From Salinimicrobium sp963709775 (lineage in GTDB: Bacteria; Bacteroidota; Bacteroidia; Flavobacteriales; Flavobacteriaceae), in contig CAVPXS010000010.1 in the NCBI GenBank assembly GCA_963709775.1, forward strand, positions 1 to 64,000: a stretch of 64,000 bases of DNA, read 5' to 3'. Of this stretch, positions 44,893 to 52,920 are shown one piece after another (position 1 is the stretch's first letter; every line of letters begins with the position of its first letter). A program made the translations under genes and the position numbers. The notes under the pieces are model-generated. The model searched no databases, was not told the origin of the DNA, and saw only the letters and a list, made by a program, of their open reading frames with translations.

Positions 44893-45672
44893 GTTAGTTA
44901 TATATTCAGTTACTAAAATCCCTTTGGCAAGCCGGCTAAAGGGATTTTTTCTTTTAAAACAATTAGCAATGAACAATAACGAAGCACCAATTTTCAAGCA
45001 CCAAATTCCAATTTGGAAAGGGTTTTTTAACCCGCAACCGTAACCGGCAACTGACAACAATGAACAATAAAAAAAAGCACCAAATTCCAAGCACCAAATT
45101 CCAAATTCCATTTTAGGAAAAGTGAAACATTCGTGAATCCGTGACATTTTTAACCGACAACCGACAACCGACAACCGACAACAAAAAATTAAAAGCACTA
45201 AGCACTAAGCACCAAATACCAATCCGGGAAAAGAGGGAAGACTTTGGAAATATTCGTGAATTCGTGGCCATTTTTAACCGCACGCAACCCGCAACCCGCA
45301 ACCCGCAACAATAAACAGTAAACAATGAACAATAATCAGTCACCAATAAGTAAAAGACAACAACAGAGGAAACCCGGATGAGATCTCTCGTCGCATCTCC
45401 TTTCTCCGAAAGAAAATGCTCTGTCGAGATGACAGCCGACAACCGACAACCGGGAACGCGTAACCATGAACGATTAACAATGACCAATTTGCAAGTACCA
45501 AACCAATACAAAATGAGAAGCATTAAAAATATTCGTGAATTCGTGGCCTTTTTAAGCGTAAACCGACAACCGACAACCGACAACCGACAACCCGCAACCA
45601 CGCAACCCGCAACTCGCAACAATAAACCATAAACCCGAAACAACAAACAATTAAACCTTAAACATTGAACCC
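44893..45672. repeat. Repeat-filled leader between attenuator 2 and metY
   Basis: No gene. Contains (AACCGAC)x4 at 45152-45179 and again at 45561-45588, GCAACCC heptamers near 45284-45308, and three copies of ATTCGTGAATTCGTGGCC-like sequence (45128-45145, 45250-45268, 45530-45548). Reading frames on either strand here translate as repetitive V-V-G-C-R-L-S strings and are not genes. No second promoter is evident before metY. Confidence 0.8.
44917..44951 (+). terminator. Attenuator terminator 2 (methionine leader)
   Basis: AATCCCTTT (44917-44925) pairs with AAAGGGATT (44938-44946); GGC/GCT-type pairs extend it inward, and a T-run follows to 44950. Alternative pairing of TTTGGCAA with the leader-2 codons at 44871-44878 would disrupt it. 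Confidence 0.82.
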
Positions 45673-46977
45673 ATGAGTACACCACAAAAATTTTCGACCA
45701 ACGCCCTGCATGCAGGCCATGACGTAACAGCAAACGGTGGAACCAGAGCCGTTCCCATTTATCAGACAACTTCTTACGTCTTTAAAGATTCAGATCACGC
45801 TGCAAATCTATTTTCCCTGGCCGAACCGGGCTTCATTTATACCCGACTCAACAACCCAACAAATGATGTACTGGAGCAAAGGCTGGCGGCGCTCGAAGGC
45901 GGGATCGCAGCTGTAGTAACAGCATCGGGGACGGCAGCGATCAGCACAACACTGCTTACGCTGTTAAAATCGGGAGACCATATTGTCGCTTCCAGCAGCC
46001 TTTACGGTGGAACTTATAATCTGCTGAGCGTTACCTTGCCGAGACTTGGCATCACGACCACTTTTGTAGATCCTACAGATCCTCAAAATTTCTCTGATGC
46101 CGTAAAAGAGAATACACGTGCGGTCTTTGTAGAGTCGCTTGGAAACCCGAAGCTCGATGTATTGGACCTGCAGGCGATCTCTAAAGTGGCTAAGGAACAT
46201 AAAGTGCCATTTATAGTGGATAATACAGTAGCCACTTCTGCTTTGGTCAAACCTATAGATCATGGTGCCGACCTGGTGATCCATTCCCTCACAAAATACA
46301 TCGCCGGCAATGGTACTTCTCTCGGCGGAGTAATTATCGACGCCGGAAAATTTGATTGGGCCAACGGCAAATTCCCTGAATTCACCGAGCCATCTCCGGG
46401 TTACCACGGACTCGTTTATCACGATGCTTTAAAAGAAGCAGCCTTTATAGCTAAAGTAAGGATCGAAGGCTTAAGAGATCTTGGAGCTGCTCTTAGTCCG
46501 TTTAATGCTTTTCAGATCATTCAGGGGTTGGAGACCCTGGAGATAAGGATCAAAAAGCACAGCGAAAATGCATTGGCTTTGGCAAAATGGCTGCAGCAAA
46601 AAGAAGAGGTGAGCTGGGTGAACTATCCCGGGCTGGAGAGCAGTGCTTATTTTGAACTGGCACAAAAATATCTTCCAAAAGGGCAAAGCGGAGTGGTGAC
46701 TTTTGGAGTGAAAGGCGGCTATGAAGCTGCAAAAGTGTTGGTGGATGAGACAAAACTTTTCTCTTTACTTGCCAATATTGGGGATACTAAATCTTTGATC
46801 ATCCACCCCGCCAGCACTACACACCAGCAGCTAAATGACCAGCAGCAGGAATCCACTGGAGTGACCAAGGATCTTGTAAGACTTTCTGTTGGCCTGGAAG
46901 ATCTGGAAGATCTCAAAGCCGACCTTGAACAGGCCCTGGCAAAAGTTGCTAACGAAAAGGCCGCGAAATCTGCATAA
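45673..46977 (+). CDS. metY: O-acetylhomoserine sulfhydrylase (MetY)
   Basis: A 434-aa PLP enzyme of the Cys/Met metabolism family that makes homocysteine from O-acetylhomoserine and sulphide. Motifs are STNALHAGHDVTANGGTRA at the N-terminus, YTRLNNPTNDVLEQRLAALE (about residues 57-76), the PLP lysine in HSLTKYIAGNGTSLGG (about 200-215) and IHPASTTHQQLNDQQQ (about 374-389). Length about 430 is typical of MetY rather than the shorter MetB/MetC. First gene after the Met/Cys leaders; metX follows after 57 bp, so this is a methionine operon. Confidence 0.95.
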   Translation: MSTPQKFSTNALHAGHDVTANGGTRAVPIYQTTSYVFKDSDHAANLFSLAEPGFIYTRLNNPTNDVLEQRLAALEGGIAAVVTASGTAAISTTLLTLLKSGDHIVASSSLYGGTYNLLSVTLPRLGITTTFVDPTDPQNFSDAVKENTRAVFVESLGNPKLDVLDLQAISKVAKEHKVPFIVDNTVATSALVKPIDHGADLVIHSLTKYIAGNGTSLGGVIIDAGKFDWANGKFPEFTEPSPGYHGLVYHDALKEAAFIAKVRIEGLRDLGAALSPFNAFQIIQGLETLEIRIKKHSENALALAKWLQQKEEVSWVNYPGLESSAYFELAQKYLPKGQSGVVTFGVKGGYEAAKVLVDETKLFSLLANIGDTKSLIIHPASTTHQQLNDQQQESTGVTKDLVRLSVGLEDLEDLKADLEQALAKVANEKAAKSA

Positions 46978-47034
46978 AAACCCAATCCGGGGCGGGAGAA
47001 AAATTTTTCTGCTGTTCCGGCTAAATATTAGAAT

Positions 47035-48049
47035 ATGTTACAGGAAATCATACTTCCAAACTTTGAAAATTCCGGCGGCAGCCTTCAAAAAATCCATGTA
47101 TTCTTTCGCTTTTTTGGCAGGGAAGCCGGCACTGCGCCTGTAGTGCTGGTGAATCATGCCCTTACGGGAAATGCCGATGTCACGGGAGAGAAAGGCTGGT
47201 GGAAGGAACTTGATTGGTCCCAACAAATGTATCGACACCAACAGGTTTTGCATCCTGGCGATCAACGTTCCCGGCAATGGCGCAAGTGGGAATAGAGAAC
47301 ATCTGCTGCACAATTACACAGAATTTACAGTACATGATGTGGCCAGGATCTTTTCCTCTGTTCTTGAGGAGCTGAAGATCGAAAGCCTTTTTGCAGCCAT
47401 AGGTGGATCAATCGGCGGAGCTCTTGCCTGGCATCTGGCAGTGCTAAAACCAAACCTCATACAAAACCTGATTCCCATAGCGACCGACCTCAAGGCCACC
47501 GACTGGGTGCTGGGGCAGTGCAAGGTGCAGGACCAGATCCTCAACAATTCGGTAGATCCCATTCACGATGCCCGCATGCACGCGATGACCTTTTATCGTA
47601 CTCCGGCTTCTTTTTCAGCAAAATTCCGCCGGAAAAAGAACGAACTGAATTTCCAGTTTGAAGTGGCCAACTGGTTGAGCTACCACGGCAGGAGCCTGGA
47701 AGGCCGTTTCGAGCTCGCGGCCTATAAGCTGATGAACCATTTGCTTACTACCATAGATATTTCGGGCGGGAGCGGGGAACCTTCAGCAGCTGCTAAAAAG
47801 ATCAGCGGGAATATACATTTGATAGGGATTGACAGTGACCTGTTTTTCCTTCCGGAGGAAGTAAAGGAAACCTATCGTGAACTTTCCGAAGTAAAGGAAA
47901 ATGTGAGTTACCACGAGATCAAGTCCATTCATGGCCACGACGCTTTTCTTATCGAATATGAGCAGCTGTCACAATTTTTAGAACCCATTTTTAATCCAAA
48001 AAACACTCAAAATGAAGAAAATAAATATAGTTCTCTTTGGAACCGGTAA
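47035..48049 (+). CDS. metX: Homoserine O-acetyltransferase (MetX), one frameshift
   Basis: The first frame carries APVVLVNHALTGNAD and ends in GWWKELDW; the second resumes at GPNKCIDTNRFCILAINV. One extra G near 47211 (GAACTTGATTGG where GAA-CTT-ATT-GGT is expected) explains it. The corrected 337-aa alpha/beta-hydrolase-fold enzyme has the nucleophile motif AAIGGSIGGALAW, the Asp of GIDSDLFF and the His of IHGHDAF. It acetylates homoserine with acetyl-CoA, feeding MetY. The 3' end overlaps hom by 38 bp. The frameshift is probably a sequencing error, since the operon would otherwise be broken. Confidence 0.9.
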
Positions 48050-49088
48050 CGTAGGAAGTATCCTTGTAAATCAAATTTTGCAGGCCCGGGAATCACTTCA
48101 GCAAAAAGAAGACCTTGAGATCAATCTGCCCGTCATCGCTAATTCTACAACAGCTTTTTTTCAAAAGGAGAATCAGCAGTCTTCCTGGGAAGCCGATCTT
48201 AAGAATTTCGGTTTTCCTTACAAGCTGGAGGATATTCTGGATTATGTGCAAAAACAGCAGTACGAGAATCTTATTGCCGTAGATGCTACGGCCAGTGAGG
48301 AGTTTGTGGATAATTATCTTGACCTTATTCGTGGCGGTTTTCACATCGTTGCCGCCAATAAGGTAGCCAATACCCTTTCATCTCAATTCTATACCGAATT
48401 ACGGGATACGCTGCAGGAGCACAACAAGCATTTTCTCTACGAAACTAATGTTGGTGCGGGATTGCCTGTGATTGAAACCCTGCGGAATTTTTATCGTGCC
48501 AATGAGCGGGTGACAAAGGTGAGGGGAGTATTTTCAGGTTCCCTTAGTTATATTTTCAACACCTATTGCGAGGAGGAAAAGGCATTTTCGGAAGTGCTTA
48601 CCGAAGCGGCCGACAAAGGTTTCACAGAACCCGATCCCCGGGTAGACCTTTCCGGTAAAGATGTCGCCCGAAAGTTGTTGATCCTTGGCAGGGAACTGGG
48701 ATTACAAAAAGAGTTTGAGGAGATAAGCATACAGGACCTGGTGCCGGCCCATCTAAACGGTCAATCCACACTCCAGAATTTTCATAAGAAAAAGAAGGAT
48801 CTGGACCCGGTTTTTCTGAAGCTAAAAAAGGATCTTAAGCATGATGAGGTTATACGGCATGTTGGCGAGCTGGATCTTCAAACCGGAGTTCTGGATGTGA
48901 AACTGGTGACCGAAAACAGAACTTCTGCCCTTGGCAGCCTTAAAAATGCCGATTCTTCCTTTGAAATATTTACAGAATCTTATGGCGAGCAGCCTTTGGT
49001 CATTAAAGGCGCGGGTGCAGGAGCCGCAGTGACGGCACGTGGAGTTCTTACAGATTTAATTAAATTAGCCGAAAAATTACCCACATGA
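48012..49088 (+). CDS. hom: Homoserine dehydrogenase
   Basis: A 358-aa NAD(P)-dependent monofunctional homoserine dehydrogenase: nucleotide fold VLFGTGNVGSILVNQ at the N-terminus, VAANKVANTLSSQFY (about residues 114-128), the substrate region GVFSGSLSYIFNTY (about 173-186) and DLSGKDVARKLLILGRELG (about 213-231) with the catalytic Lys. It makes homoserine, the precursor for MetX. There is no fused aspartokinase and no ACT domain, so it may not be threonine-inhibited (inference). Overlapped by metX and by osmC at the stop (ATGA). Confidence 0.93.
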   Translation: MKKINIVLFGTGNVGSILVNQILQARESLQQKEDLEINLPVIANSTTAFFQKENQQSSWEADLKNFGFPYKLEDILDYVQKQQYENLIAVDATASEEFVDNYLDLIRGGFHIVAANKVANTLSSQFYTELRDTLQEHNKHFLYETNVGAGLPVIETLRNFYRANERVTKVRGVFSGSLSYIFNTYCEEEKAFSEVLTEAADKGFTEPDPRVDLSGKDVARKLLILGRELGLQKEFEEISIQDLVPAHLNGQSTLQNFHKKKKDLDPVFLKLKKDLKHDEVIRHVGELDLQTGVLDVKLVTENRTSALGSLKNADSSFEIFTESYGEQPLVIKGAGAGAAVTARGVLTDLIKLAEKLPT

Positions 49089-49510
49089 AGATCCATCTTA
49101 AAAGGCTGAACGACAATTATCATTTTGAAACCGTAAACGAGCGCGGGAACGTAATTCACCTCGATAACAAAAGTGAACCAAATCCGCAGGGAGCAAGCCC
49201 AATGGAATTGCTGCTTATGGGAATCGCCGGCTGCAGCGGAATTGACATCGTGATGATCCTGAAAAAGCAACAACTGGAGATGACCAATTTGGAAATGGAT
49301 GTCGAAGGTTTTAGAGTTGATGGGGCGGTACCAAACGTTTTTACAAAAATTCACCTTAAAATAAATATAGACGGCGATATACCCGAGAACAAAGCTATTA
49401 GAGCAGTAGATCTTTCCCTGGAAAAATATTGTTCGGTGGCAAAAATGCTGGAAAAGACAGCCGAAATCACTTCGGAAGTTATATTGAACGGTTCTCCGGT
49501 GAGTAAGTAA
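49085..49510 (+). CDS. OsmC-family protein
   Basis: A 141-aa protein with the OsmC/YhfA pattern: NPQGASPMELLLMGIAGCSGIDIV (first Cys at about residue 50) and LSLEKYCSVAKML (second Cys at about 117). Two such cysteines form the peroxidatic site in OsmC/Ohr proteins, but the YhfA-like branch has no firmly known substrate. The ATG overlaps the hom stop, so it belongs to the methionine operon, perhaps linking it to sulphur or thiol chemistry (inference). Confidence 0.88.
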   Translation: MKIHLKRLNDNYHFETVNERGNVIHLDNKSEPNPQGASPMELLLMGIAGCSGIDIVMILKKQQLEMTNLEMDVEGFRVDGAVPNVFTKIHLKINIDGDIPENKAIRAVDLSLEKYCSVAKMLEKTAEITSEVILNGSPVSK

Positions 49511-49527
49511 TTCCGGCACCTGCCCCC

Positions 49528-50616
49528 ATGAAAAAATTGCTGTTTCTTGTTATGCTGATCTCTGCGACTGCTTTTTCGCAGGAGAAGCATTACTCGTTGG
49601 AGGCAAATTATTTCTACGGAAGCATTTGGGAGCACAACCCGAATATCTCTCACCTTATTACCGAACATCCCTATGGACTCCTGTTGCATTTCAACCGGAA
49701 GACTTACGGGGATGAGCCCTGGGAGCGGCGGTATAATTATCCCAACGTGGGATTTTCGCTCTCCTATCAGGATCTCAAAAATGAGCATTTAGGAGAGAAT
49801 TTTGGGGCATATGCTCATCTGGGTTTTTACCTTTTGAACCGGCACCTTTTGCTAAAAGTAGGGCAGGGCCTGGCAGTGACTACCAATCCTTATCATCCCG
49901 ATGATAACTACCGGAACAACGCTTACGGTTCCCGCTTGCTCAGCTCCACCATTTTCACCGGAAACCTGCAGTTCGAAAATCTTCTCGGCGGCCTCGGATT
50001 CCAGACAGGCCTCGCGTTGATCCATTATTCCAATGCCGATTTCAAATCTCCAAACAGCTCCACCAACACCCTGGCCTGGAGCGCCGGATTGAATTACGAT
50101 TTTGACCACGGCTCTCAAAGAGAATTTATTCCCAAGGATCCAAAAATGCCATTTTCGGCACCCTTTAGATACAACCTTGTTTTGAGAAGCGGAGTGAATA
50201 CGACAGGGGTAATAGGTTCGGAATCTTATCCTTTCCTAACCTTTTCAGCTTATGCCGATAAGGCTTTGAATCATAAGAGTACGCTGCAGGCGGGAGCAGA
50301 ACTTTTCCTGTCACGGGCAATGGAAGAATATATTTATTTTCATTCGGTCGCTTTCCCGCTGGATGGTTCGGCGGGAGACGAAGACGCGAAACGCGTGGGG
50401 ATCTTTGCGGGGCATCAGCTTACTTTCAGGAAGCTTTCATTGATCACTCATCTGGGATATTACATATATTACCCTTACGATAAATATGTTGACAGGATCT
50501 ACAACCGCGTTGGTTTGCAAAGGGAGATCTGGAATGATCTTTTTGGATCTGTCACTGTGCGCTCGCATGGCGCCAATGCCGAAGCAGTTGAATTTTCAAT
50601 AGGATACCGGTTATGA
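49528..50616 (+). CDS. Acyloxyacyl hydrolase (PagL-like lipid A deacylase)
   Basis: A 362-aa outer-membrane protein: signal peptide (residues 1-17, ending TAFSQ), beta strands throughout and the PagL-type catalytic region GLALIHYSNADFKSPNSSTN (about residues 165-184), with the HxSN His/Ser pair. PagL enzymes remove an acyl chain from lipid A at the cell surface. The protein is longer than classical PagL, in line with Bacteroidetes members. A REP-like core (50142-50155) lies within its reading frame, encoding K-M-P-F. It starts 17 bp after osmC. Confidence 0.85.
   Translation: MKKLLFLVMLISATAFSQEKHYSLEANYFYGSIWEHNPNISHLITEHPYGLLLHFNRKTYGDEPWERRYNYPNVGFSLSYQDLKNEHLGENFGAYAHLGFYLLNRHLLLKVGQGLAVTTNPYHPDDNYRNNAYGSRLLSSTIFTGNLQFENLLGGLGFQTGLALIHYSNADFKSPNSSTNTLAWSAGLNYDFDHGSQREFIPKDPKMPFSAPFRYNLVLRSGVNTTGVIGSESYPFLTFSAYADKALNHKSTLQAGAELFLSRAMEEYIYFHSVAFPLDGSAGDEDAKRVGIFAGHQLTFRKLSLITHLGYYIYYPYDKYVDRIYNRVGLQREIWNDLFGSVTVRSHGANAEAVEFSIGYRL
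50142..50155. repeat. REP-like core inside a coding region
   Basis: AAAAATGCCATTTT within the acyloxyacyl hydrolase gene, with GGATC before and GGCACCCTTT after. It keeps the frame open. May be chance or an in-frame REP insertion. Confidence 0.4.
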
Positions 50617-50619
50617 AAT

Positions 50620-51384
50620 GTGCTGCTGAAAAAATACCTGCCAATATTGCCCTTTTTGAGCCTGCTGCTTTTTTTGGGCTGTGATACAGAAGACGCACCC
50701 GATTGTTTCCAAACCGCCGGGAAAAAGATTACAAAAGAAATTCAGGTGGAAGCTTTTAACGAGCTCCTTGTTTACGAGGATATCAACCTGTTTATTGAGC
50801 AGGGGACAGAACATAAGGTTGTTGTGGAAACCGGGGAGAACCTAATGAAGGAGATCTCTGCTGAAGTCGTTGACGACAGACTCATACTTCGAAATTCCAA
50901 TGGATGTAATTTATTGCGGGATTATGGTCTTACCAATATCTATGTTACCGTCCCTAATCTGGAGTGGCTGCAAAATTCAGGAAACCGCGTTATAAAAAGT
51001 GTGGGGGAATTACATTTTCCGGACATCTGGCTGCGCAGCCTTAACCAGGAACGCGCAAAAGGAGTGTATACGGTAGGGGATTTTGACCTGCATTTGGTTT
51101 CAGATCATGTGCGGGTGACAGGGGATGATTTCTCTAATTTCTTTCTCCGTGGGGAAACAGATCATCTTGATCTTTACATCGCAAACGGCGACGGCAGGGT
51201 GGAAGCGCAGGAAATGATCGCAGAGACAGTGGAGATACAGCACCGTGGGACGAATAAGTTGCTCGTTAATCCGCAGCAGGTGTTGAAGGGGGAAATAAGA
51301 AGTACGGGAGATGTGATCTCTGTCAACCGGCCGCCCGTAGTGCAGGTGGAGATGTTTTATACCGGGAAGTTGATCTTTGAGTAA
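50620..51384 (+). CDS. Lipoprotein with DUF2807 (GIN/putative auto-transporter adhesin) domain
   Basis: A 254-aa protein starting at GTG (50620), 3 bp after the preceding stop. Lipobox FLGC at about residue 21; then a beta-helix-like DUF2807 domain with EVEAFNELLVYEDINLFI-type opening (IQVEAFNELLVYEDINLFIE) and repeated strands (VVETGENLMKEI, NLEWLQNSGNRVIKSV, VRVTGDDFSNFFL, EIRSTGDVIS). Such proteins are outer-membrane-anchored and of unknown role. Coupled to the acyloxyacyl hydrolase gene. Confidence 0.82.
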   Translation: MLLKKYLPILPFLSLLLFLGCDTEDAPDCFQTAGKKITKEIQVEAFNELLVYEDINLFIEQGTEHKVVVETGENLMKEISAEVVDDRLILRNSNGCNLLRDYGLTNIYVTVPNLEWLQNSGNRVIKSVGELHFPDIWLRSLNQERAKGVYTVGDFDLHLVSDHVRVTGDDFSNFFLRGETDHLDLYIANGDGRVEAQEMIAETVEIQHRGTNKLLVNPQQVLKGEIRSTGDVISVNRPPVVQVEMFYTGKLIFE

Positions 51385-51719
51385 ACCCTGACAGCGGTTT
51401 TTAACCCTGTCAGCGGTTAAGCGGCACCTTTTCCCGGCCCACGGAGGGAGTCAATTCCCGGCACGGATCACAGATCCGCGCCAACAATGAGAAGATGGCG
51501 CGGATTTGAATCCAGCTGTACCCTCGCCACTCTTTTCATTCCACTAAAGAGAGAGTGGAACTTCTTGTAAAATGCCGCACCTCCGGCGCTCAAAAAACCT
51601 CGCTATTTTTGCTATAAATATTACGCTCCTCCGGAGCTGCTTTTCTGCCCCTTTTAAGATGGCGCGGATTTGCAATCCGTGCCGGGGATATTAACCTATG
51701 ACCCTTTCAGGGTTGAACG
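51385..51719. repeat. Dispersed-repeat intergenic region
   Basis: No gene. Contains AACCCTGTCAGCGGTT-type repeats (about 51388-51418), two copies of AGATGGCGCGGATTTG (about 51490-51507 and 51657-51674), CTCCGGCGCTC/CTCCGGAGC units and ACCCTTTCAGGGTT near 51700. These are typical flavobacterial intergenic modules; the plus frame 51670-51864 overlaps gldA in antisense and is rejected. Confidence 0.7.
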
Positions 51720-52619
51720 TTATTTCTTCAGCGTCAATTCTGAAAACAAATTCTCCAGGTTCTTATTCTTCCGGTTTAACTGCAGGGTTTTTAATCCGTT
51801 GTCGTGGGCAAAATCGAACACAGTCGGCCGCATATCTTTTTCAGTGTCAAAGGTGAGCTCATAGACAAATCCAACGATATTATTAATATTTAAAAGGTGA
51901 GGCAGGCGCTGCAGGGCAACTTCTTCAATACGGTAGTCAAATTCTACCTCGATGATCTGCACCTGTTCGTCGCGTAGTTCCGCAAGACTTTTATCGGCTA
52001 CGATCTTTCCTTTGTTGATGATAATCACCCGCTCGCATAACGCTTCCACTTCGCGCATGATGTGGGTGGAGAGAAAAATGGTTTTTTCCTTTCCGGTTTG
52101 TTTGATCAGTTCTCTTATTTCGACCAATTGGTTAGGATCCAATCCGGTGGTAGGTTCATCCAGGATCAAAACTTCGGGATCGTGTAAGAGGGCATTTGCA
52201 AGCCCTACCCGCTGCCGAAAACCTTTGGAAAGTTGTTCGATCTTTTTATTGGCTTCGGGCAAAAGTCCGGTTTGAATAATCACCTCTTCAATTCGGCTTT
52301 TTGGCACCTTATAAATAAGCGCATTGAACTCGAGGTATTCCCGCACGTACATTTCGGTATAAAGGGAATTATGTTCTGGTAAATATCCGGTGCTTCTTTG
52401 TGCCTGTAGCATCTCTTCTGCAAGGGGATGACCGTTAACAGTAGCTTCCCCCGAAGATGGCTGCAAATAACCGGTAAGGATCTTCATTAAAGTTGATTTT
52501 CCCGCGCCATTGGGACCGAGGAAGCCTACAATTTCCCCTTTTTGAATAGAAAAGGAAACTTCGTCAAGGGCCTTTTGCTCCCCGTAATATTTTGAGATCT
52601 TATTTACCTGTATGGACAT
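51720..52619 (-). CDS. gldA: Gliding-motility ABC transporter ATP-binding protein GldA
   Basis: A 299-aa ABC ATPase with Walker A GPNGAGKST (about residues 34-42), signature LSKGFRQRVGLANALL (about 134-149), Walker B VLILDEPTTGLDPNQ (about 154-168) and the switch His in STHIMREVE. The C-terminal extension (EEVALQRLPHLLN...) is typical of GldA, the ATPase of the GldAFG transporter needed for gliding in Flavobacterium. Stand-alone here; gldF/gldG are not in the window. The name rests on family resemblance and the flavobacterial setting. Confidence 0.87.
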   Translation of the reverse strand: MSIQVNKISKYYGEQKALDEVSFSIQKGEIVGFLGPNGAGKSTLMKILTGYLQPSSGEATVNGHPLAEEMLQAQRSTGYLPEHNSLYTEMYVREYLEFNALIYKVPKSRIEEVIIQTGLLPEANKKIEQLSKGFRQRVGLANALLHDPEVLILDEPTTGLDPNQLVEIRELIKQTGKEKTIFLSTHIMREVEALCERVIIINKGKIVADKSLAELRDEQVQIIEVEFDYRIEEVALQRLPHLLNINNIVGFVYELTFDTEKDMRPTVFDFAHDNGLKTLQLNRKNKNLENLFSELTLKK

Positions 52620-52775
52620 AGCAGCTTTTTTTCAAAAGTAAATCAACTTTTTCAAAAGAAGGAAATTTTAGAAGGAGAAGTCCGGAGCAAAGGATTCTAC
52701 TAAATCGTTCTCGTGAATTATTACAAAAAAAATATCGTTTTCTGAAAATATATACTACATTAGCTATTCACAAAG

Positions 52776-52859
52776 ATGAGAATGAGTAATTTATTTATCT
52801 GGAACGCCTGGTATTATTTTTATTTCTATAACAGAGATAGGATCGGGAGTGCCGTATAA
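52776..52859 (+). CDS. Aromatic-rich leader peptide (27 aa)
   Basis: M-R-M-S-N-L-F-I-W-N-A-W-Y-Y-F-Y-F-Y followed by N-R-D-R-I-G-S-A-V and TAA. Nine of twelve residues from 7 to 18 are Phe, Tyr or Trp (codons 52794-52829). The codons that follow hold ATCGGGA (52842-52848), the exact complement of TCCCGAT (52884-52890) in the terminator's 5' arm. A ribosome waiting for charged Tyr, Phe or Trp tRNA would leave it free to form an antiterminator. It lies 62 nt before pheA. An in-frame second ATG at 52782 is possible. Confidence 0.85.
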   Translation: MRMSNLFIWNAWYYFYFYNRDRIGSAV

Positions 52860-52880
52860 TTAAACCAATAGTTATAACTG

Positions 52881-52912
52881 AAATCCCGATGTAAGCATCG
52901 GGATTTTTTTTT
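52881..52912 (+). terminator. Attenuator terminator of the aromatic operon
   Basis: Perfect 11-bp stem AAATCCCGATG/CATCGGGATTT with loop TAAG, followed by T-run to 52912. Its 3' arm repeats the ATCGGGA of the leader peptide codons. It lies only 9 nt before the pheA ATG. Confidence 0.9.
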
Positions 52913-52920
52913 GCCATAAA

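Noticed and set aside
45100..45620. CRISPR array suggested by the regular heptamer and ATTCGTGAATTCGTGG repeats
   Set aside because: Repeats are too short, irregularly spaced and without unique spacers of constant length; no cas genes.
44767..45769. Minus-strand frames translating as repeated V-V-G-C-R-L-S strings
   Set aside because: They come from the AACCGAC/GCAACCC heptamer repeats and have no protein-like composition.
7900..47215. Programmed +1 frameshifting, because two breaks (about 7907 and 47211) both show an extra G in CTTGAT
   Set aside because: No slow or stop codon in the A-site position, no stimulatory structure seen, and many other breaks have different contexts; sequencing error explains all.
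51400..51720. rRNA or structured RNA suggested by GC-rich paired segments
   Set aside because: The segments are known-type dispersed flavobacterial repeats; no rRNA or tRNA signature.
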